Shown one piece after another: positions 33,336 through 40,568 of a stretch of DNA of 42,781 nucleotides. Below the pieces are notes generated by a model that was given only the letters and a program-made list of their open reading frames with translations, made no database searches and was not told the origin of the DNA. The stretch comes from Verrucomicrobiaceae bacterium. GTDB lineage: Bacteria; Verrucomicrobiota; Verrucomicrobiia; Verrucomicrobiales; Akkermansiaceae. How positions within the stretch are numbered: the first letter of the stretch is position 1; each line of letters starts with the position of its first letter. Made by a program: the position numbers and the translations under genes. The DNA is taken from positions 1-42,781 of the forward strand of contig JAIXPW010000060.1 in the NCBI GenBank assembly GCA_027485995.1. Reading direction: 5' to 3'.

Positions 33336-34223
33336 TCAACCTGCGGTCGGGCTTTCGAGAGCCCAGCGCAGAAGTTTTTCCCCGTCCTTCCAGACGTTCG
33401 GCGTGTTCGACTTCAGGATCACGATGATCGCGGAACGACCATTGAGCGAGCCGGTGCAGACGAGGCAGCGTCCGGCCAGATCGGTGGTGCCGGTTTTCAT
33501 GCCGTTGCAGTAGGGCACGGCCTTGAGGATCCGGTTGGTGTTTTCCAGCAGTTTCACCCGTCCGTCGGGATAGCGGAAAGTCATCGACTTCGTGGCGACG
33601 ATCGAGCGCAGCAAGGGGCTCCGATACGCGGCCCGTGCGGCGATCGCCATGTCGCGGGCGGTGGACTGCTGGCCGGGGAGGGTGAGGCCGTTTGGATTGA
33701 GGAAACGGGAGTTGCGCATGCCAAGTGATGCTGCTTTCCGGTTCATGATGGCCGAGAACTCCTCCTGGCTGCCCCCCACATCACGAGCCAGCGCGCGGGC
33801 GACATCGTTGGCGCTTTTCACCATCAGGGCCTTCAGCAACTCGCGGCGGGTGTAGGTCTCGCCCGGCTTCAGATCCAGCTTGGTAGGCTCACAGGCGGTG
33901 TCGGATGGCTCGACAACCACGGTCTTGTCGATGTCCCCGGCATCGAGCACGCACAGCGCGGTGATGATCTTCTGGGTGCTGGCCACGGCGCGGGGAACGT
34001 CGGCGTTCTTGGCGTAAAGCACGCGACCGGTATCGGGGTCCACCACGATGGCACTCTGCGCGGCAACCGCTGGCGGAGCCTGACTCGGCACCGCGCCGGA
34101 CGAGGGACGGATTTGTGACGGGTTCGGGGAAGTGGGGCGCGGAGGAGGGCTTCCGCCGCAGGCACTGACCATCGCGACGGAGACGAAAAGCGCGGCAAGG
34201 CGGGTCAAGGGCGGGCGCGGCAT
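33336..34223 (-). CDS. D-alanyl-D-alanine carboxypeptidase, lipoprotein (penicillin-binding, S11 family)
   Basis: The product has 295 residues. A lipoprotein signal ends in the lipobox VSAC with Cys22, then a Pro/Ser-rich linker. The serine penicillin-binding motifs are complete: S-x-x-K as Ser82-T-Q-Lys85 in ASTQKI, S-x-N as Ser137-A-Asn139, and K-T-G at 243-245 in GMKTGTT. It should trim the last D-Ala of peptidoglycan side chains at the outer face of the cytoplasmic membrane or in the periplasm. It lacks the C-terminal beta domain of PBP5, so it is a compact, single-domain form. It is divergent from lexA with 113 bases between and co-directional with the bioF-like gene, 9 bases upstream of it. 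Confidence 0.92.
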   Translation of the reverse strand: MPRPPLTRLAALFVSVAMVSACGGSPPPRPTSPNPSQIRPSSGAVPSQAPPAVAAQSAIVVDPDTGRVLYAKNADVPRAVASTQKIITALCVLDAGDIDKTVVVEPSDTACEPTKLDLKPGETYTRRELLKALMVKSANDVARALARDVGGSQEEFSAIMNRKAASLGMRNSRFLNPNGLTLPGQQSTARDMAIAARAAYRSPLLRSIVATKSMTFRYPDGRVKLLENTNRILKAVPYCNGMKTGTTDLAGRCLVCTGSLNGRSAIIVILKSNTPNVWKDGEKLLRWALESPTAG

Positions 34224-34234
34224 GGGGAGGGTGT

Positions 34235-34247
34235 GCCTGATTCAGGC
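34235..34247. promoter_or_regulatory. Palindrome GCCTGA-T-TCAGGC between carboxypeptidase and lexA
   Basis: Two exact 6-base arms around one central T, 11 bases upstream of the carboxypeptidase start. A partial echo (GCCTGATCA) lies further toward lexA. It may be a regulator site for the carboxypeptidase. No protein can be assigned. Confidence 0.3.
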
Positions 34248-34308
34248 TGCGGCTTCAAGTTGCAATCAACCTGATCTTTCCGCTTGCCTGATCAATTTCG
34301 TCATGGTT

Positions 34309-34322
34309 TGTTCCCTCGAACA
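34309..34322. promoter_or_regulatory. LexA operator (SOS box) upstream of lexA
   Basis: TGTTC-CCTC-GAACA is a perfect inverted repeat with a 4-base spacer, ending 14 bases before the lexA ATG. It matches the TGTTC-N4-GAACA pattern that I recall for Verrucomicrobia LexA. A second overlapping pair, GAAC-ACT-GTTC, occupies 34318-34328, so two LexA dimers or a shifted site may be possible. It implies autoregulation of lexA. Confidence 0.75.
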
Positions 34323-34336
34323 CTGTTCACAACGCC

Positions 34337-34951
34337 ATGTCACAAGGACTCACCTCACGCCAACAGGAAATTGTGGATTATCTGAAGGACAAGCAGCGGA
34401 CCACCGGCCTGATGCCTTCCACCCGCGAGATCCAGCACTACTTCGGATTCGCCAGCCAGACCGCCGCGATGAGCCACTTGCGGGCTCTTGAGCGGAAGGG
34501 GGTCATCCAGCGCCTCGCCGGGAAGGCCCGGGCAGTGATTTTCCCCGAAGAACTGGATCGTGAGCAAATCGTGGACATTCCGATCTACGGCAACATCGCC
34601 GCCGGCATGGCGCAGGATACGGAAACCGAACGCGAGGGCTGCGTTTCCATCGACATCGCCTCCCTCGGCATTCCGCGCAATGCCCGGACGTTCGCACTCA
34701 AAGTCCGCGGGCATTCGATGATCGATGCCCATATCTGCAACGGCGACACCGTGATCCTGGAATTCAGGGAGCCACGCAACGGCGACATTGTGGCTGCCCT
34801 GATTGACGGCGAAACCACTCTCAAGCGCTACGTGGTGGAAAAGGGAAAGCCTTTCCTTCGAGCCGAGAACATCGAGTTTCCCGATCTCGTGCCCGCACGG
34901 GAGTTGATCATCCAAGGCGTCCTCGTGGCCCTGCTGCGAAAGGCGGCATAG
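34337..34951 (+). CDS. lexA: LexA repressor
   Basis: The product has 204 residues, the usual length. It represses SOS genes and cleaves itself when stimulated by RecA filaments. The N-terminal winged helix covers about 1-65 (LTSRQQEIVDYLKDKQ, then FGFASQTAAMSHLRALERKG as recognition region). The cleavage site Ala89-Gly90 lies in NIAAGMAQ. The catalytic Ser127 is in GHSMIDA and Lys163 in TTLKRY. The recognition helix differs from that of E. coli LexA, in line with the different operator found just upstream. The start is the ATG at 34337, preceded by the operator. A hairpin terminator follows. Confidence 0.96.
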   Translation: MSQGLTSRQQEIVDYLKDKQRTTGLMPSTREIQHYFGFASQTAAMSHLRALERKGVIQRLAGKARAVIFPEELDREQIVDIPIYGNIAAGMAQDTETEREGCVSIDIASLGIPRNARTFALKVRGHSMIDAHICNGDTVILEFREPRNGDIVAALIDGETTLKRYVVEKGKPFLRAENIEFPDLVPARELIIQGVLVALLRKAA

Positions 34952-34994
34952 GAATGGGTGGATCCTTGGAAATTGTTGAGCGGACAAACCCCGG

Positions 34995-35039
34995 AGCCTT
35001 GGGTCTGCCTTTCCATGGAAGGGCTCTAAGGCTTGTTTC
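34995..35039 (+). terminator. Probable terminator of lexA
   Basis: A two-part stem is seen: outer AGCCTT (34995-35000) with AAGGCT (35028-35033), inner GCCTTTCC with GGAAGGGC around a central AT. TGTTTCG follows. It begins 44 bases after the lexA stop. The T run is short, so efficiency is unclear. Confidence 0.45.
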
Positions 35040-35104
35040 GCGAAAGTCTCCCGGCAAGTCGAAGTGGTTCGTTGAGGCAGTGGGCTTTCGATCATCGATT
35101 TCAT

Positions 35105-35380
35105 TCAGGGGCTGCCTGAGGTGAGCCCGATCACGATGGCCCGGGCGATCAGTCCGGCCATCGCGCTCACCCCGACCAGGATCAGCAGCTTCAGCTGCTC
35201 CGCGTGGTCCCTCAGTTCGGCCCGGCTGGAATGATTGAAAAACAGACTTCGGAACAAGGATCGAAGCAAGGACGAGAGGCAGTCCCACAAGTCATGCCGA
35301 TCCTTGAACAGGACGCGGTAAAGCGCGTAGGCAACCGAAAGGGCGATGATCCACGGCAAGGCCCAAGCGGTAAAACTCAT
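35105..35380 (-). CDS. Small hypothetical membrane protein
   Basis: The product has 91 residues from the ATG at 35380. A longer frame up to 35542 exists but its extra part runs into the dispersed repeat and reads like noncoding sequence. Two membrane helices are visible: ALPWIIALSVAYALYRVLF near the N terminus and LLILVGVSAMAGLIARAIVI at the C terminus, joined by a basic cytoplasmic or periplasmic loop (SLLRSLFRSLFFNHSSRAEL). I recognise no family. It lies alone, convergent with lexA. Confidence 0.6.
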   Translation of the reverse strand: MSFTAWALPWIIALSVAYALYRVLFKDRHDLWDCLSSLLRSLFRSLFFNHSSRAELRDHAEQLKLLILVGVSAMAGLIARAIVIGLTSGSP

Positions 35381-35535
35381 GCCGATTGAAAATCCGTTCA
35401 GGCCTCTCAATGTCAAGGCTTCGAGGCAATTCCAGCCGCATCGGCAGGAGCGGGCGTTCACCCATGATCTCTTGCATTTCCTCCTCGGAATCGGCGTCCT
35501 TGCGTGATCTTGAATCCTCAAATAGACACTACGAA

Positions 35536-35669
35536 AAACCACGAAAATCAGTCAGTTGCGAAACGCTTCAGACTCATCGATAAGGTGAGTGCGAAGATTG
35601 GGAAAGTTGCTTCTGCATTCGTGCTTTTCGTGACTTCAGTGGTTTCCCACTTTCCTGTTAAGGGTTAGG
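35536..35669. repeat. Dispersed intergenic repeat, copy 2 (within the 316-base gap 35381-35696)
   Basis: The core 35536-35645 is 110 bases, exactly as long as copy 1 at 1966-2075, and shares about four in five bases with it. It starts AAACCACGA and ends CAGTGGTTT, so the terminal pairing is partly lost, while the inner ACTCA/TGAGT pair is kept. The shared tail runs on to about 35669. The rest of the 316-base gap shows no gene. Confidence 0.8.
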
Positions 35670-35696
35670 CGCCTCGCCGCTTCCAATGGCGGCTGA

Positions 35697-36395
35697 TCAA
35701 TCGAGCATTCCACGGTAGGACCAGGGCCGATAGCCATTGCGCTCAAGCTTCGCCCAATCCAGGGCGGCGGCGTTCACCCGCCAGACTGGAAACGGACCGG
35801 CCTCGTAGGCGTAGATTTCCTTCCCCTGGACCTTCCAGCCCTTGAAAAGCAGGACATGCCGATGGTTGAGCAGGATGTCTCCAGGCTTGAGTGCATCCCA
35901 GGAGGAAAGCCTGCGGCAGATGGACGGCAGTTGCTTGGTGGAATAGGGGCGGGGGAGATTCCAGCAGCGTGAGATGAATCCTGAGCAGTCAATTCCGCAG
36001 GCCTCTGAACTGACCCCATCGTCTCCCAGGCGCTGCTTTTCGTCCGATCCGATGTCACCGGCATAGGCTCCCTGGGCCAGGGCCTTCTGGAAGGACTCCG
36101 GGGTATCGAAGCCGCCCCACTTGTAGGGCATCCCCTTCGCGGGTTGTCCGGGTTTCCACCAGCCGTTGGCAAAGCCCCTCTGGTTCAGGCTGCTGTCCGG
36201 CGTGTGGACCTGGATGCCCCGGCGGTCGCGACCATGAAACATCTGAGCCTCGCTCGGAGTCCACTCGAGGACTGAGTAACGCCATGCGGTGGTGATCGCC
36301 TGATCGCGCTTGGTGAGGCTCGGTGCGCAGGAGGCCAGGGTGAAAAGCAGGATCGGAAAAGCGAACAGGTGGAGCCGGGAGAACACAGCGATCAC
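35697..36395 (-). CDS. NlpC/P60-like lipoprotein peptidase
   Basis: The product has 232 residues from a GTG at 36395, which overlaps the phosphatase stop as GTGA. The lipoprotein signal ends in LASC with Cys23. The catalytic core fits the NlpC/P60 papain-like fold: Cys137 in EACGIDCSGFISRCW, His180 in ILLNHRHVLLFKGW and a polar third residue near Glu198 (YAYEAG). Such enzymes cut peptide bonds in peptidoglycan stems or amide bonds of related substrates. The insert between residues 60 and 120 (GFANGWWKPGQPAKGMPYKW) is longer than in simple NlpC/P60 domains and may shape the pocket. Coupling to a phosphatase gene is unusual but may be only positional. Confidence 0.72.
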   Translation of the reverse strand: MIAVFSRLHLFAFPILLFTLASCAPSLTKRDQAITTAWRYSVLEWTPSEAQMFHGRDRRGIQVHTPDSSLNQRGFANGWWKPGQPAKGMPYKWGGFDTPESFQKALAQGAYAGDIGSDEKQRLGDDGVSSEACGIDCSGFISRCWNLPRPYSTKQLPSICRRLSSWDALKPGDILLNHRHVLLFKGWKVQGKEIYAYEAGPFPVWRVNAAALDWAKLERNGYRPWSYRGMLD

Positions 36396-36874
36396 GATGG
36401 CAGTGATTCTAACAGGCCGGCCGACGCGTCTTCAACCAGATCCGCGACCTTTTCGAATCCCGCCTGGCCGCCGTAGTAGGGATCCGGCACCTCATCGGTC
36501 TCGTGCCGGGTGCAATAATCGGTGAACAGACGGATCTTGTCGCGATGCCGGTTCTGTCGGTCGAGCCGCCGGACATCGGCCAGATTGTCCCGGTCCATGA
36601 CCAGGATCAGATCGAAGTCCTCGAGATCCTTTTCCCGGATCTGCCTCGATTTCCCCTCGATCCGGTAGCCTCGTGAGGCAAGCGTCGCCGCCATCCGGGC
36701 GTCCGGTCCCTTGCCCGCATGCATGCCGATGGTGCCGGCGGAGTCGATGAGGAAATCCGCAGACCGACCGGCCTCGTCCACCTGTTTCCGGAACACGATC
36801 TCGGCGGCGGGGGATCGACAAATGTTGCCCATGCACACAAAGAGCACACGGAAGGGCTTGCGGTCGGCGTTCAT
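36392..36874 (-). CDS. Low-molecular-weight protein-tyrosine phosphatase
   Basis: The product has 160 residues, normal for the family. The phosphate loop C-x5-R is VCMGNICRSP with Cys14 and Arg20, and the general acid is Asp131 in VPDPYYGG. It removes phosphate from Tyr (or Arg in some relatives) in the cytoplasm. Many bacterial members act on tyrosine kinases of capsule or exopolysaccharide export, but none is in this window. It is divergent from the degenerate sulfatase with only 11 bases between start codons and shares a 4-base overlap with the NlpC/P60-like gene downstream. Confidence 0.92.
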   Translation of the reverse strand: MNADRKPFRVLFVCMGNICRSPAAEIVFRKQVDEAGRSADFLIDSAGTIGMHAGKGPDARMAATLASRGYRIEGKSRQIREKDLEDFDLILVMDRDNLADVRRLDRQNRHRDKIRLFTDYCTRHETDEVPDPYYGGQAGFEKVADLVEDASAGLLESLPS

Positions 36875-36885
36875 GAGGGGATCAG

Positions 36886-38526
36886 ATGCCGCTCATGTTC
36901 TCCGCTCGCCGCTTGGCCGCAATCGCAATCGCCTTTCTGGTGGGTTCCGCCTCGGCGGAGGAAAAGCGGCCGAACCTGCTGATCATTCGGGTCCACACGA
37001 GGACTCTGGAAAGCGCGGTCTTTCAAGACTTCACACCACAGGCCGCGAGTCTCGAAGGCTGCCAGGTTTTGGGCAACTGGGCCGATGAGAGTGCCTCCCA
37101 GCTTTCCGGCTGTGATCGATTTCGTGCCACCGGCGGTCGGGAGTTCATTCGGCCTGAGGTCCCCTTGCTGTCGGAGGCCTTCAAGTCGGCGGGATACCAC
37201 ACCGCCTTTCTCGGAGAATGGGTGCTCGGAGACAGTCTGCCATTCCGTCCCGAGGATCGCTGTTTCATGGAGGTTCTGGTCAGCGCCGGGCGTTCGACCT
37301 CGGACCGATGGGGAAATCGCGAACAGGATCCTTGGTTGCGGGATCGGTCGGGTTGGAAGCAGTTCAACGGAAACCTCTCCGACGTGCTGGCGGCGGAGTC
37401 CGTCAAGTGGCTGACCACGAGAGTCGGGGCCCCCGAGCCGTTCTATCTGCAACTCGATCTTCCTCGATCCGCTGCTGGGGCTGTCGGCCGGGTTCTTCCG
37501 GAACTGAAGCGTCTCAATCTTGAGTCAGGCACGGTCACCATGCTGATGGTGGAAGCCCATCCCGACGTCCATTCGGATCTGATCGCGCGTCACGAAGTCT
37601 TCATCCGCTGGCCGGGACGCATCCCGGCAGGGAAGTCAATTGAGGGTCAAACGGCTGCCTGTGATCTTTTCCCGACGCTCGCCAGCCTCTGCCGAGTGCC
37701 GATGTTTCGGGATTGGAAGGGTGATGGAATCGATCTTTCCAAATGGTTGTTGGGTGATTCCTCGCCGTTGCCGGAGCGCACGTTCATCCAGTGGGGGGGC
37801 TTTCCCCGTTCCGAGTCGCCGGACCGTTACAAGGCTAAGGATTTCGCGGTGCTCTCGCCGCAATGGAGGCTCGATGGCTTGGAGTTGATCAATCTCCAGA
37901 CCAAGCAACGCGGGGAGTTCGAGGGCCACGAACGGATTGTTTCGGATCTGCTGTCCCGGCATGGATCATGGTGGCAATCGATCCGACCGGCTCTTGTCGA
38001 TCCCGCGCGTATGATCGTTGGCGATGATCGTCAGAAAGTCGTTCCTCTCACTTGGGGCGATTGGTGGCCCAGCCGTGAATCCACGGACGCCAAAGGTCAG
38101 GAGACCTACCCGAATCAGGCCGCGCTTTCCAAGCTGCTGGAAACCCTCGCCGATCCGGAAAAGTCGAAGTCCCTCCCCAGCATCTCCGGCCACTGGAAAC
38201 TCCACGCCAACCAAAGCGGCCACTACCGCGTCACACTGCGCAAGATTCCAGCTGAGGCCAGCGAGGAGGAGCGCACCCGACTTGGTCAGTTTCAAGCGGG
38301 AGTCATCCACGTCCGTGCCGGAAAGTTCGAGATCAAGACCCCGCTGCTCAAGGGGGCCACCTCGGTTTCCCTCGGCGTGGATCTCAATGAGGGCCCGATT
38401 GAGCTGGAAGCCTGGACCGAGGGGCAGACCGGCGAGGGCAAGATTCTCGGGGCGTTTTTTGCCAGTGTCGAACGGGTCGGCGATCGGAAAATGCCGGACC
38501 CGGAGTGGAAAGTTCGGCCCAAATAG
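36886..38526 (+). CDS. Degenerate secreted sulfatase-family protein, probably catalytically inactive
   Basis: The product has 546 residues with a signal peptide to about residue 24. The sulfatase frame is visible: RPNLLII at 28-34, a GYHTAFLGEW block near 103-112 (usual form G-K-W-H-L-G), and RWPGRIPAGKSIEGQTAACD followed by LFPTLASLCRVP. However, the metal Asp pair after RPNLLII is replaced (RVHTRTLES), no C-x-P-S-R is present (nearest is SASQLSG), the Lys-x-His of GKWHLG is lost (GEWVLG), and the second metal loop reads MVEAHP in place of a D-N-G form. The C-terminal 150 residues follow the arylsulfatase accessory region (GHWKLHANQSGHYRVTLRK). It may bind a sulfated ligand without cutting it. 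GAGGGG precedes the ATG at 36886. Confidence 0.7.
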   Translation: MPLMFSARRLAAIAIAFLVGSASAEEKRPNLLIIRVHTRTLESAVFQDFTPQAASLEGCQVLGNWADESASQLSGCDRFRATGGREFIRPEVPLLSEAFKSAGYHTAFLGEWVLGDSLPFRPEDRCFMEVLVSAGRSTSDRWGNREQDPWLRDRSGWKQFNGNLSDVLAAESVKWLTTRVGAPEPFYLQLDLPRSAAGAVGRVLPELKRLNLESGTVTMLMVEAHPDVHSDLIARHEVFIRWPGRIPAGKSIEGQTAACDLFPTLASLCRVPMFRDWKGDGIDLSKWLLGDSSPLPERTFIQWGGFPRSESPDRYKAKDFAVLSPQWRLDGLELINLQTKQRGEFEGHERIVSDLLSRHGSWWQSIRPALVDPARMIVGDDRQKVVPLTWGDWWPSRESTDAKGQETYPNQAALSKLLETLADPEKSKSLPSISGHWKLHANQSGHYRVTLRKIPAEASEEERTRLGQFQAGVIHVRAGKFEIKTPLLKGATSVSLGVDLNEGPIELEAWTEGQTGEGKILGAFFASVERVGDRKMPDPEWKVRPK

Positions 38527-38531
38527 AAAAT

Positions 38532-38573
38532 TGACAGAAACATTCAGGCGGCGGCGGGTTTCCATGTCTGTCA
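38532..38573. promoter_or_regulatory. Inverted repeat in the leader of the helical-repeat gene
   Basis: TGACAGAAAC at 38532-38541 pairs with GTTTC at 38558-38562 and CTGTCA at 38568-38573. TTGACA at 38531-38536 resembles a -35 element, but no good -10 follows. The structure ends 10 bases before the ATG and could affect translation. Confidence 0.3.
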
Positions 38574-38583
38574 GCCTCCCATC

Positions 38584-39978
38584 ATGAAAAATCCCTGGAT
38601 CCTCCCTGCAGCCGCCCTCCTCATCGGAGGCGCGGGTGGTTTCGTTGCCGGTAAGAACGGCGCACCCGCCTCGGCAACGCCTTCTGAAACTGCGTCGTCC
38701 ACTTCGCGTTCCAATCGGGCCTCCGCAGGCAACTCCGGCGGCGAAAGCAGTCGCGGTGGCAACCGTGCCAAGTCGATCGAAGACATCCGCACCAAGCCCG
38801 GCCAGCTCGGTCGCATTCAGGCGCTGCTCGATTTCTATCAGAACCTCGACCCCACCCAACTGGAGGCGGAAGCCGCCAAGCTCGAAAATCTGCCGATCAA
38901 CGAGCGCATCATGGCCTCCATCCTCCTCTTCGGCCGCTGGGCGGAGACGGATCCTCTCGCTGCGATGGCCTACTCCGACAAGATGGGCATGGCCGGCATG
39001 TTCGCCAAGCCGACCATCCTCCAAGGCTGGGCCAGCACCGACCCCGAAAACGCCGCCAAGTATTTCGCCGAGCATCCGCGTGAATTCGCGATGATGGGCA
39101 TGGGCCCGATGGGCGGCGGTCGCAACGGCGGCGGTGGCGGAGCCTCCCTGATCGCAGCGGAGTGGGCGAAGTCCAATCCGGAAGCCGCGCTCGCCTGGGC
39201 ACAGACGCTCAAGGGAAATGACAAGGACCAGGCCATGAATTCCGTCGTCCGCGAGCTCGCGATGACCAATCCCCAGAAGGCGGTCCAGTTGGCCACCACC
39301 ATGGAAGGGGACGCCAAGACCAACGCCTACGAGTCGATCGCCTCGCAGTGGGGAGCCAAGAATTTCACCGAGGCTGAGGCCTGGATCAAGACTCTCCCGG
39401 CCGACCAGCAGGATGCCGCCATGGCCTCCGCGATCCGCAGCCTGGCCGCCCAGGACCCGCAGACCGCTTCGACCAAGATTGCCGCGATGACCGATGGCGA
39501 CTCCAAGAATCGTGCGATCGGCGAAGTGGTCGATGCTTGGTCACGTGAAAATCCCGCCAAGGCCGCGGCCTGGCTCGCGACTCAGAATGCGGAAGCTTCC
39601 GGACGCGCCATGCGCGAACTGATGGGCAACTGGGCCCGCCAGGATGACGCCGGTGCGCTTTCCTACCTCACTTCCCAACCGGCCGGTGAAGCGCGCGACC
39701 AGGCCACCCAGGCCTACGTCTGGAGCAACCGCTCGTCCGATCCCAAGTCCGTGATCACCTTGGCCGAAACCATCACCGACGAAGGCGATCGCCAGCGTGC
39801 CGTTGGCGTGGCCGCCATGCAGTGGATGCAGACCGATCCGGAAGCCGCCAAGGCCTACATCCAGGCCTCCACCACCATCAGTGACGAAGCCAAGCAGCGC
39901 CTCCAGGAAGGTGGCGGACGTGGTGGATTCGGTGGTCGCGGAGGATTCGGCGGTGGCGGTCGTCGCGGCGGAAACTGA
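38584..39978 (+). CDS. Membrane-anchored helical-repeat protein with Arg/Gly-rich tail
   Basis: The product has 464 residues. An N-terminal hydrophobic anchor (PWILPAAALLIGGAGGFVAG) is followed by a Ser/Gly linker. From about residue 65 there are repeated helical pairs of some 30-35 residues with the recurring pattern W-x-x-x-[DNE]-P-x-x-A-x-x-[WY], for example FGRWAETDPLAAMAY, LQGWASTDPENAAKYF, AAEWAKSNPEAALAWAQ and VVDAWSRENPAKAAAWLA, at least nine in all. A Gly-rich insert (GGGRNGGGGG) interrupts them near residue 180. The C terminus is a low-complexity Gly/Arg/Phe tail (GGRGGFGGRGGFGGGGRR). Proteins like this are frequent in Verrucomicrobia and uncharacterised. The tail could bind nucleic acid or polyanions. 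A hairpin terminator follows. Confidence 0.72.
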   Translation: MKNPWILPAAALLIGGAGGFVAGKNGAPASATPSETASSTSRSNRASAGNSGGESSRGGNRAKSIEDIRTKPGQLGRIQALLDFYQNLDPTQLEAEAAKLENLPINERIMASILLFGRWAETDPLAAMAYSDKMGMAGMFAKPTILQGWASTDPENAAKYFAEHPREFAMMGMGPMGGGRNGGGGGASLIAAEWAKSNPEAALAWAQTLKGNDKDQAMNSVVRELAMTNPQKAVQLATTMEGDAKTNAYESIASQWGAKNFTEAEAWIKTLPADQQDAAMASAIRSLAAQDPQTASTKIAAMTDGDSKNRAIGEVVDAWSRENPAKAAAWLATQNAEASGRAMRELMGNWARQDDAGALSYLTSQPAGEARDQATQAYVWSNRSSDPKSVITLAETITDEGDRQRAVGVAAMQWMQTDPEAAKAYIQASTTISDEAKQRLQEGGGRGGFGGRGGFGGGGRRGGN

Positions 39979-40009
39979 GTTTTCCTTCCTTCATTGCATT
40001 TCAAATCGC

Positions 40010-40041
40010 AAGGGGCTCATGCGTCGGCATGGGCCCCTTTT
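40010..40041 (+). terminator. Rho-independent terminator after the helical-repeat gene
   Basis: AAGGGGCTCAT at 40010-40020 pairs with ATGGGCCCCTT at 40029-40039 (one mismatch, 8-base loop), followed by TT. It lies 31 bases after the stop. Confidence 0.7.
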
Positions 40042-40118
40042 GATGTCCGGGAGAGGATTCGTGAAATCCCCTGTTCTTGAGGCTTGGAAAAGGAATCAAC
40101 CCGGACCACAACCCCTCC

Positions 40119-40565
40119 ATGTTCAGCAGCAGCAAACTTACAGGCGAGCAAAAGGATGCCCTGGTCCGCTGGGCCGCCGAAGGGGCGACCATGTCGGACC
40201 TCCAGCGCCGCTTGAAGGAGGATTTCGACCTCACGGTCACCTACATGGATACCCGGTTCATCGTGCTCGATCTCAAGCTGGAACTTCTCGAGGAAGCGAA
40301 GGAGCCAGAGAAGAAGATCGAGGAGCCGGTCGCCGCCCCGGTGCCCACGGGCAAGGTGGTGGTGGAAATGGATCATCTCGCTCTGCCAGGTGCCCTGATC
40401 AGTGGTCGCGTCACCTTCAGTGATGGCCAGACCGGTGTGTGGATGCTCGATCAAACCGGCCGACCAGGCCTCGATCCCGATACGCCGGGTTATCGACCGA
40501 CTCCGGAGGACATCGCCGAGTTTCAGATCCAGCTACGGGCTGTGGTTCAGAAGTCCGGTCTCTGA
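40119..40565 (+). CDS. Hypothetical protein with possible helix-turn-helix start
   Basis: The product has 148 residues from the ATG at 40119. A TTG at 40077 would add 14 residues without support. Residues 6-48 (LTGEQKDALVRWAAEGATMS, DLQRRLKEDFDLTVTYMDTR) have the rhythm of a small helix-turn-helix or helical bundle. A Glu/Lys-rich, coiled section follows (LELLEEAKEPEKKIEEP), and the C-terminal half looks like a beta-rich domain (GALISGRVTFSDGQTGVWML). I recognise no named family. The codon use is normal for this genome, so it is a real gene. It ends 3 bases from the convergent recF. Confidence 0.7.
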   Translation: MFSSSKLTGEQKDALVRWAAEGATMSDLQRRLKEDFDLTVTYMDTRFIVLDLKLELLEEAKEPEKKIEEPVAAPVPTGKVVVEMDHLALPGALISGRVTFSDGQTGVWMLDQTGRPGLDPDTPGYRPTPEDIAEFQIQLRAVVQKSGL

Positions 40566-40568
40566 GGT

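Noticed and set aside
34954..35124. Plus frame of 56 codons after lexA
   Set aside because: It covers the probable lexA terminator and the end of a convergent gene. No ribosome-binding site or family pattern.
35381..35542. N-terminal extension of the small membrane protein
   Set aside because: The extra 54 residues begin inside the dispersed repeat, read as basic noncoding sequence, and precede a good ATG with a membrane helix.
37966..39075. Minus-strand frame of 369 codons
   Set aside because: Antisense to the degenerate sulfatase and the helical-repeat gene, with no recognisable domain.
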